Position numbers and translations under genes: made by a program. Source: Lentzea fradiae (lineage in GTDB: Bacteria > Actinomycetota > Actinomycetes > Mycobacteriales > Pseudonocardiaceae). Taken from it: a stretch of DNA of 64,000 bases. A model generated the notes under the pieces. The model was not told the DNA's origin and made no database searches. It worked only from the letters and a program-made list of their open reading frames with translations. Below, piece by piece: positions 1 to 7,825 of this stretch; position 1 is the first letter of the stretch; each line of letters opens with the position of its first letter. The stretch lies in the NCBI RefSeq assembly GCF_900100955.1, contig NZ_FNCC01000004.1, positions 62,001 to 126,000 of the forward strand, given 5' to 3'.

Positions 1-210
1 GTGCTGACCCAGCGCACGGACACCGTCCGGCGCGGCGGGTTCGAGGCGTCGTTCTGGGTGTGCGGCACGTTCGTCGTCCGCGACGGCGAGGTCGTGCTGT
101 GGCGGGACCACTACGACCACGCGTACGTCGCCTTCGCCTTCCTGAAGGGGTTGGTCAAGGTCGGGTTCCGGGCGCTGCGCGCCAAGCTCGCTCAGCCCGT
201 CGGCCGGTAG
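1..210 (+). CDS. Limonene-1,2-epoxide hydrolase-like protein, C-terminal fragment (5' end outside window)
   Basis: Only the last 69 codons are present; the reading frame is open to the window edge, so the true start lies upstream. The fragment has the alternating strand pattern of the limonene-1,2-epoxide hydrolase branch of the SnoaL/NTF2-like fold: a T-E/Q-R-T-D strand, then F-W-V-C-G-T-F, V-R-D-G and L-W-R-D-H-Y-D. The W-R-D-x-Y-D strand is where family members carry an active-site Asp. Such enzymes are cytosolic cofactor-free hydrolases that open epoxides with water. The call rests on motif resemblance in a fragment, so substrate is unknown. Its 3' end overlaps the end of the convergent NlpC/P60 gene by 19 bp. 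Confidence 0.6.
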   Translation: MLTQRTDTVRRGGFEASFWVCGTFVVRDGEVVLWRDHYDHAYVAFAFLKGLVKVGFRALRAKLAQPVGR

Positions 211-1376
211 AAGCCGTAGAAGGACATCCCGGAGTTGCTGGTGCGGATCGGCTGCACCTGCACCGGGTCGCCCGCCTCGACCATCTGCCCGTTGCCGATG
301 ACCATCGCCACGTGCCCGTCCCACACCACCAGGTCGCCGGGCAGCAGCTGGTCCGCCGGCACCGACGCGCCCATCGCCTGCGAGGAGGCGGGGCGCGGGA
401 TGTCGAAGCCCGCGCCCGCGTACGCCCACTGCGTGAGGCCGGAGCAGTCGGTGCCCTGGGGCGGGTTCGCGCCACCCCAGACGTACGGGGTGCCCAGCGC
501 GGACAACGCGTTGCGCACGGCCATCGCCGCGATCTCGTTCGGTGCCTCGGCGCTGCTGCCGTCGGGCAGGTTCACGCCGACGCCGTCGCCGGGCTGGGGT
601 GGAATCGCGACGGGCAGCCGGGGGCCTGAACCGCCGCCGCCTCCACCGCCGCCGCCCCCACCTCCACCGCCGCCTCCGCCACCACCGGAGCCGCCGCCTC
701 CACCGCCCGAACCGCCGCCACTGCCGGTGCTGGGGCCGGGGTCCTGCTTGGTGGCCGGGGTGTCGACGGCGCTCGACGTCATGGTGGTGCCCTCGTCACC
801 GCCGAGCGGCTCGCCGAGCTTCTCCAGCGCGCCGGTGTCCGGCGTGCGCATCCCGGAGAGCTGCCCGGCGAGCTGGGTCAGCTGGTCGCGCACCTTCTGC
901 AGCTCCGCGGACGTCCTGCTCTGGTAGCCGGAGGCCATCCCGGCGAGCTCGGCCATCGCGTCCAGCACCGCGCCGGGACCGGCGAACTTCGACGCGGCGA
1001 CCGCGGCCTGCAGCTTCGGCGTGGCCTTCGCGACGAACTCGTCGATCAGCCCCTGGATCGCGGTGCGCCCGCCCGTCACGGCGGACACGCCGGACGCCGC
1101 CACGGACTTGAGGGTGGAGGCGTTGGCGGACAACAGGTTCGCGGCCGAGGCGAACGCGGAGACGCGGCCGGTGAAGGCGTTGGCCTTGTCGCCGGACCAC
1201 GTGTTCAGCACGGCGGTCGACGCCGAACCGTGCCGGGAGGCGAGGTCCGTCAGCGCGGTCTGGGCCCGCCCGAACGCGTCACCTGCCCGCGTGGCGCTGC
1301 CGGTGTCGCCGTCGAGCTTGGCGAGGTTCTCCTTCATGGGAGCCAGGAACTGGCCGAGCATGCCCTCCACGCTCAT
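192..1376 (-). CDS. WXG/NlpC-P60 hybrid: putative type VII-secreted peptidoglycan endopeptidase
   Basis: 394 aa. The N-terminal ~200 residues are helical, with a W-S-G turn (about residue 60) like WXG100/ESX substrates. Residues ~218-250 form a glycine tract with a few serines, a flexible linker. The C-terminal ~130 residues are an NlpC/P60 domain: catalytic Cys311 in T-D-C-S-G-L, His355 in W-D-G-H-V-A-M, and a third polar residue in the following G-N-G-Q strand. The family cleaves peptidoglycan stem peptides outside the membrane. There is no classical signal peptide, so export through an ESX-type apparatus is inferred. It overlaps the upstream EspC-like gene by 4 bp (ATGA), indicating one transcript. 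No ESX core gene lies in the window. Confidence 0.85.
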   Translation of the reverse strand: MSVEGMLGQFLAPMKENLAKLDGDTGSATRAGDAFGRAQTALTDLASRHGSASTAVLNTWSGDKANAFTGRVSAFASAANLLSANASTLKSVAASGVSAVTGGRTAIQGLIDEFVAKATPKLQAAVAASKFAGPGAVLDAMAELAGMASGYQSRTSAELQKVRDQLTQLAGQLSGMRTPDTGALEKLGEPLGGDEGTTMTSSAVDTPATKQDPGPSTGSGGGSGGGGGGSGGGGGGGGGGGGGGGGGGGSGPRLPVAIPPQPGDGVGVNLPDGSSAEAPNEIAAMAVRNALSALGTPYVWGGANPPQGTDCSGLTQWAYAGAGFDIPRPASSQAMGASVPADQLLPGDLVVWDGHVAMVIGNGQMVEAGDPVQVQPIRTSNSGMSFYGFYRPTG

Positions 1377-1699
1377 GCGTCGGCCGCCTTCCGCAGCGAG
1401 GCCCGGTGCGCGTCCTCCTGGGCGGTGTACGCCTCCCGCGCCTTCACCACGGCCGTGCCGAGCCCGGAGAGCCCGGTGGCCGCGGCCTTCAGCGCGTCGA
1501 GCTGAGCCTGTGCGGCGGCCTGGAACGCGGCGCCGAGACCGGCCTCCTCACCGATCTTGCCGAAGCAGTCGGCGGGAAGGGAGGTGGTGCCGTTCAACGC
1601 GCCGGTGCCGACCGCGCCCACCTCGCCCGCCAGGCCGCTCGCCGCGGACGCGTACCCGGTCAGTGCGTCGAGGTCGACTCTGAGACCTTGTTCCGCCAT
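1373..1699 (-). CDS. EspC-like type VII secretion target (WXG100-sized)
   Basis: 108 aa, alanine- and glycine-rich, predicted to form two helices around a central turn, matching the small ESX-1 secretion-associated/EspC-like proteins that act as secretion partners. It starts L-R-V-D-x-D-x-L as many of them do and ends in a long charged amphipathic helix (A-R-E-A-Y-x-A-Q-E). The 4-bp overlap with the downstream NlpC/P60 gene suggests the two are made and exported as a heterodimer; this pairing is inference from context. ATG at 1699 is the only sensible start, followed by the conserved N-terminal pattern. Confidence 0.7.
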   Translation of the reverse strand: MAEQGLRVDLDALTGYASAASGLAGEVGAVGTGALNGTTSLPADCFGKIGEEAGLGAAFQAAAQAQLDALKAAATGLSGLGTAVVKAREAYTAQEDAHRASLRKAADA

Positions 1700-1790
1700 T
1701 CGAAGCTCTTCCCCCAGTTGTGACGTCTTCTCCCCGATCCTGCCCCGATGAGCGGTACCTCGCCCGCCGTTCGGCCAAGATCATGGGACC

Positions 1791-2327
1791 GTGGGTGTGA
1801 TCGAGCACTGGAACCGGATCCTGGCCTGGCTGGCGGAGCACGCTCCCGCCACCCGTGCCGTGCTGCGTCCGAGGTTCGACGCGCTGCCGGAGCTCAGGGT
1901 TCCGGCCGAGCTGCAGGCGTGGTGGAGCGTCTACGGCGGCACGGAGGAGGGGCTGTACGCCGAGATCCTGCCGCCGTTCTACACGCCGCTGGGCGCCGAC
2001 CGGGCGTTCATCCTGAGGGACACCCACACGAGCAGGGCGGCCGACTCCTCGGAGGCGGGCTCGCCGACGAGCTGGTTCCACCCGGCCTGGCTGCCGATCG
2101 CGTTCGACGGCACGGGCGACGTGCTCGCGGTCGACCTGCGGCCCGGCGAGCTGCGCGGCTGCGTCGTCGAGTGGGACCAGGAGCGCGCCAAGATGGTGAA
2201 GCCGGAGTTCGCGTCGCTCACCGAGATGTTCGACAAGGTGGCGACGGCGCTGGAGACTCGCGGCGCGGTCGGCCACTGCTACCCCGAGGTGAACTCGGCG
2301 GAGGAGCTGCACTGGCGCACCAGCTGA
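1791..2327 (+). CDS. SMI1/KNR4 (SUKH) family protein
   Basis: 178 aa, GTG start. The N-terminal helix I-E-H-W-x-R-I-x-x-W-L followed by P-A-T-x-A-x-L-x-P and P-A-E-L-Q-A-W-W-S-V-Y-G-G-T is the SMI1/KNR4 signature, and W-L-P-I-A-F-D-G-T-G-D is the second family motif. In bacteria the SUKH superfamily includes many immunity proteins against contact-dependent and polymorphic toxins, but housekeeping members also exist. It lies divergent from the type VII substrate pair (91 bp gap), so it could be an immunity or regulatory neighbour; nothing in the sequence proves that. It ends 4 bp from the convergent vanZ-like gene. Confidence 0.8.
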   Translation: MGVIEHWNRILAWLAEHAPATRAVLRPRFDALPELRVPAELQAWWSVYGGTEEGLYAEILPPFYTPLGADRAFILRDTHTSRAADSSEAGSPTSWFHPAWLPIAFDGTGDVLAVDLRPGELRGCVVEWDQERAKMVKPEFASLTEMFDKVATALETRGAVGHCYPEVNSAEELHWRTS

Positions 2328-2331
2328 GGGG

Positions 2332-2850
2332 TCAGCGGACTCCGGTCAGCGGCTGCGGCACGGCCACCGTCGTCACGCGGTCGTACGCCTTCACCGCGGC
2401 CAGCGCGGTGAGCCAGCCGAGCGCGGTGCCGGTGGTGTTGGCGACCAGGTCGTCGACGTCGAAGATCCGGTTGGCCCACAGCAGCTGCGCGCCCTCGATC
2501 GCCAGCGAGACGCCGAACCCGGCCAGCGCGGCCTGACCGGCCGTCCGGCGGCCCCAGCACAGCAGCATCACGCCGAGCGGCACGAACAGCAGCACGTTCA
2601 GCGTCATCTGGTCGAACGCGATCCGGCCGTCGCGGAAGGTGTCGGCGACCCACTGGAACGGGACGAGCTGCACGGACTGGCGCGGCGCAATCGTCTGAAT
2701 CGGCAGGAAAGTCGCCGCGAACAACATGCTCGCGTACCCGGTGACGGCGGCGCCGCGAAACGTCAGCCGGCCGAACATCAGTTGCGGGAGCAGGAGAACG
2801 ACCGAGATGAGAATGCCCCACTGAATGCTCGCGAGCTGTGCGTTCGTCAT
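2332..2850 (-). CDS. VanZ-like membrane protein
   Basis: 172 aa with four or five hydrophobic segments. The central block (L-V-P-F-Q-W-x-x-D-T-F, then L-N-V-L-L-F-V-P-L-G) and the later D-V-D-D-L-V-A-N-T-T-G-T-A-L-G strand are the hallmark of the VanZ family. VanZ of enterococci gives low-level teicoplanin resistance; for most homologues no activity is known. The gene stands alone, separated from the ABC permease gene by a hairpin at 2871-2899. Confidence 0.85.
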   Translation of the reverse strand: MTNAQLASIQWGILISVVLLLPQLMFGRLTFRGAAVTGYASMLFAATFLPIQTIAPRQSVQLVPFQWVADTFRDGRIAFDQMTLNVLLFVPLGVMLLCWGRRTAGQAALAGFGVSLAIEGAQLLWANRIFDVDDLVANTTGTALGWLTALAAVKAYDRVTTVAVPQPLTGVR

Positions 2851-2870
2851 GATTCACAAACTATGGAAAT

Positions 2871-2899
2871 GGCCCTCCGCGCACATCGCGCTGAGGGCC
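2871..2899 (-). terminator. Hairpin after the ABC exporter operon
   Basis: GGCCCTC and GAGGGCC arms enclose a second GCGC/GCGC stem with a 5-nt loop, giving an 11-bp stem with one mismatch. On the minus strand it follows the permease stop (2929) and is followed by a short T-rich stretch. Confidence 0.65.
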
Positions 2900-2928
2900 A
2901 GTCCCGTTCTCGTTCTTACGGCCGAGGG

Positions 2929-5094
2929 CTACTCCGCCGCGTAGTCCCGCGGGCTGATGCCACGTAGTACCGGCCCGCACGCCAGGGCCGCCACGAGCGC
3001 GACCACGACGCCGACGCCCACCGGGGCCACCACCCACGGGGTGATCGGCGACTCGCCGTGGCCCAGCAGTCCGCGTGCGACCGCGAGCAGTCCGAGACCC
3101 ACGGCGACGCCCGCACCGCACGCCGCCACCGTGACGGCGAACACCGGGATCATCACTTCCCGGCGCAATGCGCGGGTGAGCACGCGAATGGGCGTTCCGG
3201 CCGCGATCAGTGCCGCGAAAGTGCGCCTGCGGTCGATCACCGATCCCGCCGCCGCGACCGCCGCACCGATTCCGCCCAGCACCGCCGCGATCGAAAGCCC
3301 GATGACCGTGGCGCGTTCCAGGTCGGCCAGCAGGGTGTCGCCGTAGAGGTCGAGCTGTTCGCCGTCGACGAGGGTCACGCCGGGCAGGGAACCGATCAGC
3401 GCGGTGTGCACGACCTCGCGGTTCTCGGGCGTCGTCGGCACCCCGACCATCGACACCGCGCCGGCGGCCGCGGGCAGCAGCTCCCGGTCGATGACCGCGG
3501 ACACCCTGCCGTCGCCGTGGAAGGGCCGCGTCTCGTACTGCCCGGGAAGCGCGGTCTCGACGTCCATCGACTCGAACGTGGTGCCCGGCAGCGGGCCCCG
3601 CGAGTACACGGCGGGACCCGGCAGGCAGGTCAGGCCGTTCATCACCTTCGCCACCTCCTCGCACTTGCCCACGACGACGGACGCGCCCCCGTTCCCGTCC
3701 CCGACCTGGCCTTCGAGCATGGCGACGATCGGTGCGGAGGTCACGAGCCGCAGCCGGGTGAGGTCGTGCCCGACCCGTTCCGCCACGATCGCGTCCTCCC
3801 GCCACGTCGAGTCGCGGAACGGGATCTGGCTCTCCAGCCCGGGCAGCATGGTGAGCGCCATCGACCCGGTGAAGACCGCGATCACCACGCCCGCCGAGCC
3901 GCGGAACGCCGCCGCCGGGTTGCCGGCCAGCCGCCGTCCCGCGAGCAGCGTCGACGGGCCGCGCCACCGGCCGACGAAGAACCTGCCGACCCACGACGTG
4001 ACCACCGGCCCGGCGACGACCAGGGCGAGCGCCACCGCGCCGAGCCCGAGCAGCACGACGGTGAACTGGTTGTCGCCGCGCATCTGCCCCGCCGTCGTGA
4101 CGCCGAGGAAGAACACGCCGAGCCCACCGGCGATCGTGAGCAGCCGCCACGGCCGCACGCGGCGGCTCTGCTCGGCCGCGAGCGGCCGGTCCACCACGCG
4201 CCGCAGGCCCAGGACCGCGGCGCCGACGACCAGCACGGGCGCGAGCACCGCCACCGTCGCCACGACCGCGGGGGAGGGCACGAAGTCACCGGGGAACCAG
4301 GTCCCGCCGTCCCACGGGACGGTGGCGGTGAGATGGCTGAACGGCCGGGCCAGCAGCACGCCCAGGACGCTGCCCGCCACGGCGCCGATCGCGGTCTCCA
4401 CGGCGGTCATCACGACGACCTGGCGCGGGCTGGCACCCGCCAGCCGCAACGCGGCGAGACGTCGTTCCCGCTTCGCCGCCGTCAGCCGGGCGGCCGAGGC
4501 GACGAGCACCAGGCACGGTACGACCAGCACCACCAGCCCCACGCGGGTGAGCAGCGTGAGCATCGCGTCGTAGTCGTTGTAGTAGGCGCCGGTGCCGCCC
4601 CGCAGGTCGGACGCGGGATAGCCGTCGGGGACCTCCTCGCGGCCGACGATCGCGACGAGCTCGCCGGGGAACTTCAGCGCCTGCTGCCCGAGCTCGGCGA
4701 GCCGCGTGCCGGGGAACCGGTCGCCGAGCTTCTCCGGCGGGTTGTCCCGCACCAGCTCCGCGAGAGCGGGGGACAGCAGCACCTCGCCGGGGCCGGGGAA
4801 CCGGGCGATGCCGTCGGCCACCGCCACGTCGCCGGGCCGGGTGCGGGCCACGTCGAACCGCTGGATGAGCTCGCCCTGGTAGGAGTCCAGGGTCGCGGCG
4901 ACGGAGATGGCGGCGGTGCCCTGCCCGCCGTACACGTCGCGCCACAGCGTCCGCTCGGACCGGGCCTGCAGGCCGTTGGGCGCGGCGACCAGCCACAGCA
5001 CCAGTGACACGGCGATCATCACGCCGAGCGTGACGAGGACGGTGGCGACCTGGCTGCGCCGGTCCCTGCGCAGCACCGCGAGTGCGATCCTCAC
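2929..5094 (-). CDS. ABC transporter permease, FtsX/MacB type
   Basis: 721 aa, GTG start overlapping the ATPase stop (GTGA). One N-terminal membrane segment (~20-40), a large extracytoplasmic stretch, then three-helix FtsX blocks around residues ~190-310 and ~600-715 and further helices in the middle: the duplicated FtsX layout. Each block carries the basic loop between helices 1 and 2 (K-R-E-R-R-L-A-A-L-R-L-A-G and D-R-R-R-T-F-A-A-L-I-A-A-G) that contacts the ATPase. Such transporters move lipids, lipoproteins or peptides, or relay envelope stress. With the divergent two-component system this resembles Bce/Lia-type antibiotic-response modules (inference). Confidence 0.88.
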   Translation of the reverse strand: MRIALAVLRRDRRSQVATVLVTLGVMIAVSLVLWLVAAPNGLQARSERTLWRDVYGGQGTAAISVAATLDSYQGELIQRFDVARTRPGDVAVADGIARFPGPGEVLLSPALAELVRDNPPEKLGDRFPGTRLAELGQQALKFPGELVAIVGREEVPDGYPASDLRGGTGAYYNDYDAMLTLLTRVGLVVLVVPCLVLVASAARLTAAKRERRLAALRLAGASPRQVVVMTAVETAIGAVAGSVLGVLLARPFSHLTATVPWDGGTWFPGDFVPSPAVVATVAVLAPVLVVGAAVLGLRRVVDRPLAAEQSRRVRPWRLLTIAGGLGVFFLGVTTAGQMRGDNQFTVVLLGLGAVALALVVAGPVVTSWVGRFFVGRWRGPSTLLAGRRLAGNPAAAFRGSAGVVIAVFTGSMALTMLPGLESQIPFRDSTWREDAIVAERVGHDLTRLRLVTSAPIVAMLEGQVGDGNGGASVVVGKCEEVAKVMNGLTCLPGPAVYSRGPLPGTTFESMDVETALPGQYETRPFHGDGRVSAVIDRELLPAAAGAVSMVGVPTTPENREVVHTALIGSLPGVTLVDGEQLDLYGDTLLADLERATVIGLSIAAVLGGIGAAVAAAGSVIDRRRTFAALIAAGTPIRVLTRALRREVMIPVFAVTVAACGAGVAVGLGLLAVARGLLGHGESPITPWVVAPVGVGVVVALVAALACGPVLRGISPRDYAAE

Positions 5095-5765
5095 GCCCGC
5101 ACCCCGGCCGCGACGCGCCCGTCCCGGATCTCGACGACGCGGGGCGCCCGGTCCGCGATGGCCTTGTCGTGCGTGACGATCACGACGGCCGCACCGGTCT
5201 CCCTCGCCGCCTGCAGCAGGACCGTCATCATGTCCTGGCCGGTGCGGGTGTCGAGGGCGCCGGTCGGCTCGTCGGCGAAGATCACTCGCGGCCGGTGCGC
5301 GAGGGCCCGCGCGATGGCGACGCGTTGCGCCTGACCGCCGGACAGCTCACCGGGCCGCCGCTTCTCCATGCCCTGCAGCCCGAGGCGGGCGAGCCACTGC
5401 CGCGCCGCGCCGAGCGCCTGCTCGCGCGAACCGCCGCCGAGCAGCATCGGCAGCGCCGCGTTCTCCTCGGCCGTCAGCTCGGCGACGAGCATGCCCGACT
5501 GGAAGACGAACCCGAACGCCGTGCGCCGCAACGCGCTGCGGCCGGTCTCGGTCAGCTCGCCGATGGAGCTGCCGTCGAGGAAGACGTCGCCGCCGTCGGC
5601 GCGCAGGATGCCCGAGAGCACGTGCAGCAGGGTGGTCTTGCCGGAGCCGGACGGACCCACGACCGCGAGCACGTCCCCCGGGAAGATGTCGATGTCCACG
5701 CCGGCGAGCGCGTGCACGTCCCCGTAGGTCTTGAGCAGGCCACGAGCGGCCAGAACCGGATGCAT
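5091..5765 (-). CDS. ABC transporter ATP-binding protein, MacB/LolD type
   Basis: 224 aa from ATG 5765. Walker A G-P-S-G-S-G-K-T-T, Q-loop region F-V-F-Q-S-G-M-L, signature L-S-G-G-Q-A-Q-R, Walker B V-I-F-A-D-E-P-T-G-A-L-D and switch V-T-H-D are all intact. The length fits single-domain MacB/LolD-like ATPases. A longer form from 5816 would add 17 residues not typical for the family, so the internal ATG before the beta strand A-A-R-G-L-L-K-T-Y-G is preferred. It pairs with the downstream FtsX permease and is divergently arranged with the histidine kinase across ~110 bp that must hold both promoters. Confidence 0.93.
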   Translation of the reverse strand: MHPVLAARGLLKTYGDVHALAGVDIDIFPGDVLAVVGPSGSGKTTLLHVLSGILRADGGDVFLDGSSIGELTETGRSALRRTAFGFVFQSGMLVAELTAEENAALPMLLGGGSREQALGAARQWLARLGLQGMEKRRPGELSGGQAQRVAIARALAHRPRVIFADEPTGALDTRTGQDMMTVLLQAARETGAAVVIVTHDKAIADRAPRVVEIRDGRVAAGVRA

Positions 5766-5874
5766 GCCGATGACGGTGCCGTGGCGGCGCGGCGAAAACC
5801 TCATCCTTGACGACACACCGGATCAGCCGGATGACCGAGGCCGGACCGGCTCCGGGGTCATACCGTTGTCTCTC

Positions 5875-7005
5875 GTGGACAGTCATCGGGGCCAATGGCC
5901 GATCGCGGGTGTGCTGGCGCTGATGATGGCAGCCGAGCTCATCATCATGGACCCGCTGAGCAGGGGCGACGCGCTCGCCTGGTTGCTCACCGTGCCGGTG
6001 AGCATCGCGGCCGTCATGGCGTTCAAGTCGCGCGCCTTCGCCGTGCCGGTCGCCGTGGTGTCGATCCTCTTGACGTCGTTCGTGGACGGCCGGCACGGCG
6101 CCTACCTGCCCGCGGTCCTGAGCCCGCTGTCGATCGCGGAGACCGCCGCGTGCCTCGTGCTCACGGCCGTCGTGGTGCGCGAGGAGCCACGCCGCACCGC
6201 CACGTGGTCGGTGGCCTGCCTCGCGGGGGCCAGCCTGTTCGCGGCGATCGTGCGCGATCAGTTCATCGCCGTCTACAACATCAATTCGATGTTCGGCTCG
6301 CTGGTGCTGGGCTTCTCGGCCGTCGGCACCGGCCTGTACCTGCGCGCCCGTGACACCGAGAGCGGCCGTCTGCTCGCCGCCGCGGTCACCGACGCGCAGA
6401 AGGAGGAGCGCATCGCGCTGGCCCGCGAGCTGCACGACGTCGTCGCCCACCACGTGACCGGAATGCTCGTGCAGGCCCAGGCGGCACTGGAGGTCTCCGA
6501 CGACGACCCGCGGGCGGCGCACCGGCTGCTGCCCGGCATCGTCCGGTCGGGCACGGAGGCGCTGGGCGCGATGCGGCGCCTCGTCGGCACGCTCCGGCAG
6601 GGCGAGCACGACGTCGCCACGACCGACCTCGCCGCCGACGTCATCTCGGCCGTCGAACGCACGCGCGAGCTCGGCATCGAGACCAGGCTGCGCATCGACC
6701 TGCCCGACGACGTGCCGCCGGAGCTCGGCCGCTCGGTGCTGCGCCTGGTCCAGGAGTCGCTGACCAACGTGCACAAGCACGCCGAGAACCCCACGTTGAT
6801 CGACGTGGACATCTCCCGGACGGAGAACAACGCGGTGCGCGTGCTCGTCGCCGACAACGGCCGCCCGCACGAGCTGAACCAGGGCGGCTACGGTCTGGTG
6901 GGAATGCGCGAGCGGGTGGACCTGCTCGGCGGCCTCTTCTCGGCGGGTCCCCGTGAGCACGGGTGGCAGGTGCTCGCCGAGCTACCGCTGGAAGGGAAGA
7001 AGTGA
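5875..7005 (+). CDS. Sensor histidine kinase, HisKA_3 (NarL/LiaS) family
   Basis: 376 aa from GTG 5875; the frame is open further upstream, but residues before this point are not family-like, and a TTG at 5866 is an alternative. The N-terminal ~150 residues contain about five membrane helices. The dimerisation/phosphoacceptor helix follows, A-R-E-L-H-D-V-V-A-H-H-V, with the phosphorylated His first in the H-D pair. The ATPase part has V-A-D-N-G-R and G-Y-G-L-V-G-M-R-E-R. The stop overlaps the response-regulator start by 4 bp (GTGA), so the two are translationally coupled. Likely senses envelope conditions and controls the adjacent exporter (inference). Confidence 0.92.
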   Translation: MDSHRGQWPIAGVLALMMAAELIIMDPLSRGDALAWLLTVPVSIAAVMAFKSRAFAVPVAVVSILLTSFVDGRHGAYLPAVLSPLSIAETAACLVLTAVVVREEPRRTATWSVACLAGASLFAAIVRDQFIAVYNINSMFGSLVLGFSAVGTGLYLRARDTESGRLLAAAVTDAQKEERIALARELHDVVAHHVTGMLVQAQAALEVSDDDPRAAHRLLPGIVRSGTEALGAMRRLVGTLRQGEHDVATTDLAADVISAVERTRELGIETRLRIDLPDDVPPELGRSVLRLVQESLTNVHKHAENPTLIDVDISRTENNAVRVLVADNGRPHELNQGGYGLVGMRERVDLLGGLFSAGPREHGWQVLAELPLEGKK

Positions 7006-7628
7006 TCTCGGTCCTCATCGCCGACGACCAGGAGATGGTCCGCATCGGCTTCCGGATGATCCTGGAGAAGCAGCCCGACATCACCGTCGTGGCGGACGTG
7101 CCGGACGGCGTCTCGGCCGTGACCGCGGCCCGCGAGCACAAGCCGGACGTGGCGCTGCTCGACATCCGCATGCCGGGCCTCGACGGGCTGGAGGTCACAA
7201 AGAAGCTCTCCGGCTCGACCAAGGTCGTCGTGGTGACCACGTTCGACCTGGACGAGTACGTGCACACGGCGCTGGAGAACGGCGCGTCCGGGTTCCTCAC
7301 CAAGGACGCCGGTCCGGCGCTGCTCGTCGAGGCCGTGCGGGCGGCGGCGCAGGGCAACGCGCTGATCTCGCCGCAGGTGACCGTGCGGATGCTGGAGCAC
7401 TTCTCCCGGCCCGCGCAACGCCCCGACCTGGGGCTGCTCACGGCGCGGGAGCAGGACGTCGTGCGGGAGGTGGCGCGCGGGCTCACCAACCAGGAGATCG
7501 CGTCGGCGCTGTTCCTGTCGCTGTCGACGGTGAAGACGCACATCGCGTCCGTGCAGGCGAAGCTCAACGTGCGCAACCGCGTCGGCATCGCCTCGTGGGC
7601 GTGGCGCGCGGGCCTGGTCAACTCGTGA
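7002..7628 (+). CDS. Response regulator, NarL/LuxR family
   Basis: 208 aa from GTG 7002, which overlaps the kinase stop. Receiver domain with acidic pocket A-D-D-Q-E, phosphoacceptor Asp in A-L-L-D-I-R-M-P-G, conserved Thr in V-T-T-F and Lys in T-K-D-A. The C-terminal LuxR helix-turn-helix begins L-T-A-R-E-Q-D-V-V and includes G-L-T-N-Q-E-I-A and L-S-T-V-K-T-H-I. It is the cognate partner of the preceding kinase. Its own stop overlaps the start of a small helix-hairpin-helix gene (GTGA), making a three-gene coupled unit. Confidence 0.95.
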   Translation: MISVLIADDQEMVRIGFRMILEKQPDITVVADVPDGVSAVTAAREHKPDVALLDIRMPGLDGLEVTKKLSGSTKVVVVTTFDLDEYVHTALENGASGFLTKDAGPALLVEAVRAAAQGNALISPQVTVRMLEHFSRPAQRPDLGLLTAREQDVVREVARGLTNQEIASALFLSLSTVKTHIASVQAKLNVRNRVGIASWAWRAGLVNS

Positions 7629-7819
7629 GCGGGGAGTTCCCCGGCTCGATCGGCAAGGTCGCGACCCGCGCCCTGGCCGAGCACGGCCACACGACGTTCG
7701 ACTCGCTGACGAAGGTATCCGCGAAGGAGCTGCTGAAGATCCACGGCGTGGGCCCGAAGGCCGTCAGGATCCTCGGCGAGGAGCTGGCGGCGCAGGGGAA
7801 GTCCTACGCCGCCGAGTGA
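7625..7819 (+). CDS. Small helix-hairpin-helix protein
   Basis: 64 aa; GTG at 7625 overlaps the response-regulator stop, which fixes the start. The C-terminal half reads L-L-K-I-H-G-V-G-P-K-A-V-R-I-L, a textbook helix-hairpin-helix with the G-V-G-P hairpin that binds the DNA backbone, preceded by a helix-strand unit found in RNA polymerase alpha C-terminal-like and UPF0271-neighbour HhH proteins. It is a single domain with no catalytic part. Cotranslation with a two-component regulator is the only clue to function; it might assist promoter binding, but that is unsupported speculation. Confidence 0.75.
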   Translation: MSGEFPGSIGKVATRALAEHGHTTFDSLTKVSAKELLKIHGVGPKAVRILGEELAAQGKSYAAE

Positions 7820-7825
7820 CCTCCG

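Noticed and set aside
235..927. Proline-rich open frame on the plus strand with a long polyproline run
   Set aside because: It is the complement of the glycine linker of the NlpC/P60 gene, which has a catalytic domain and a coupled upstream gene.
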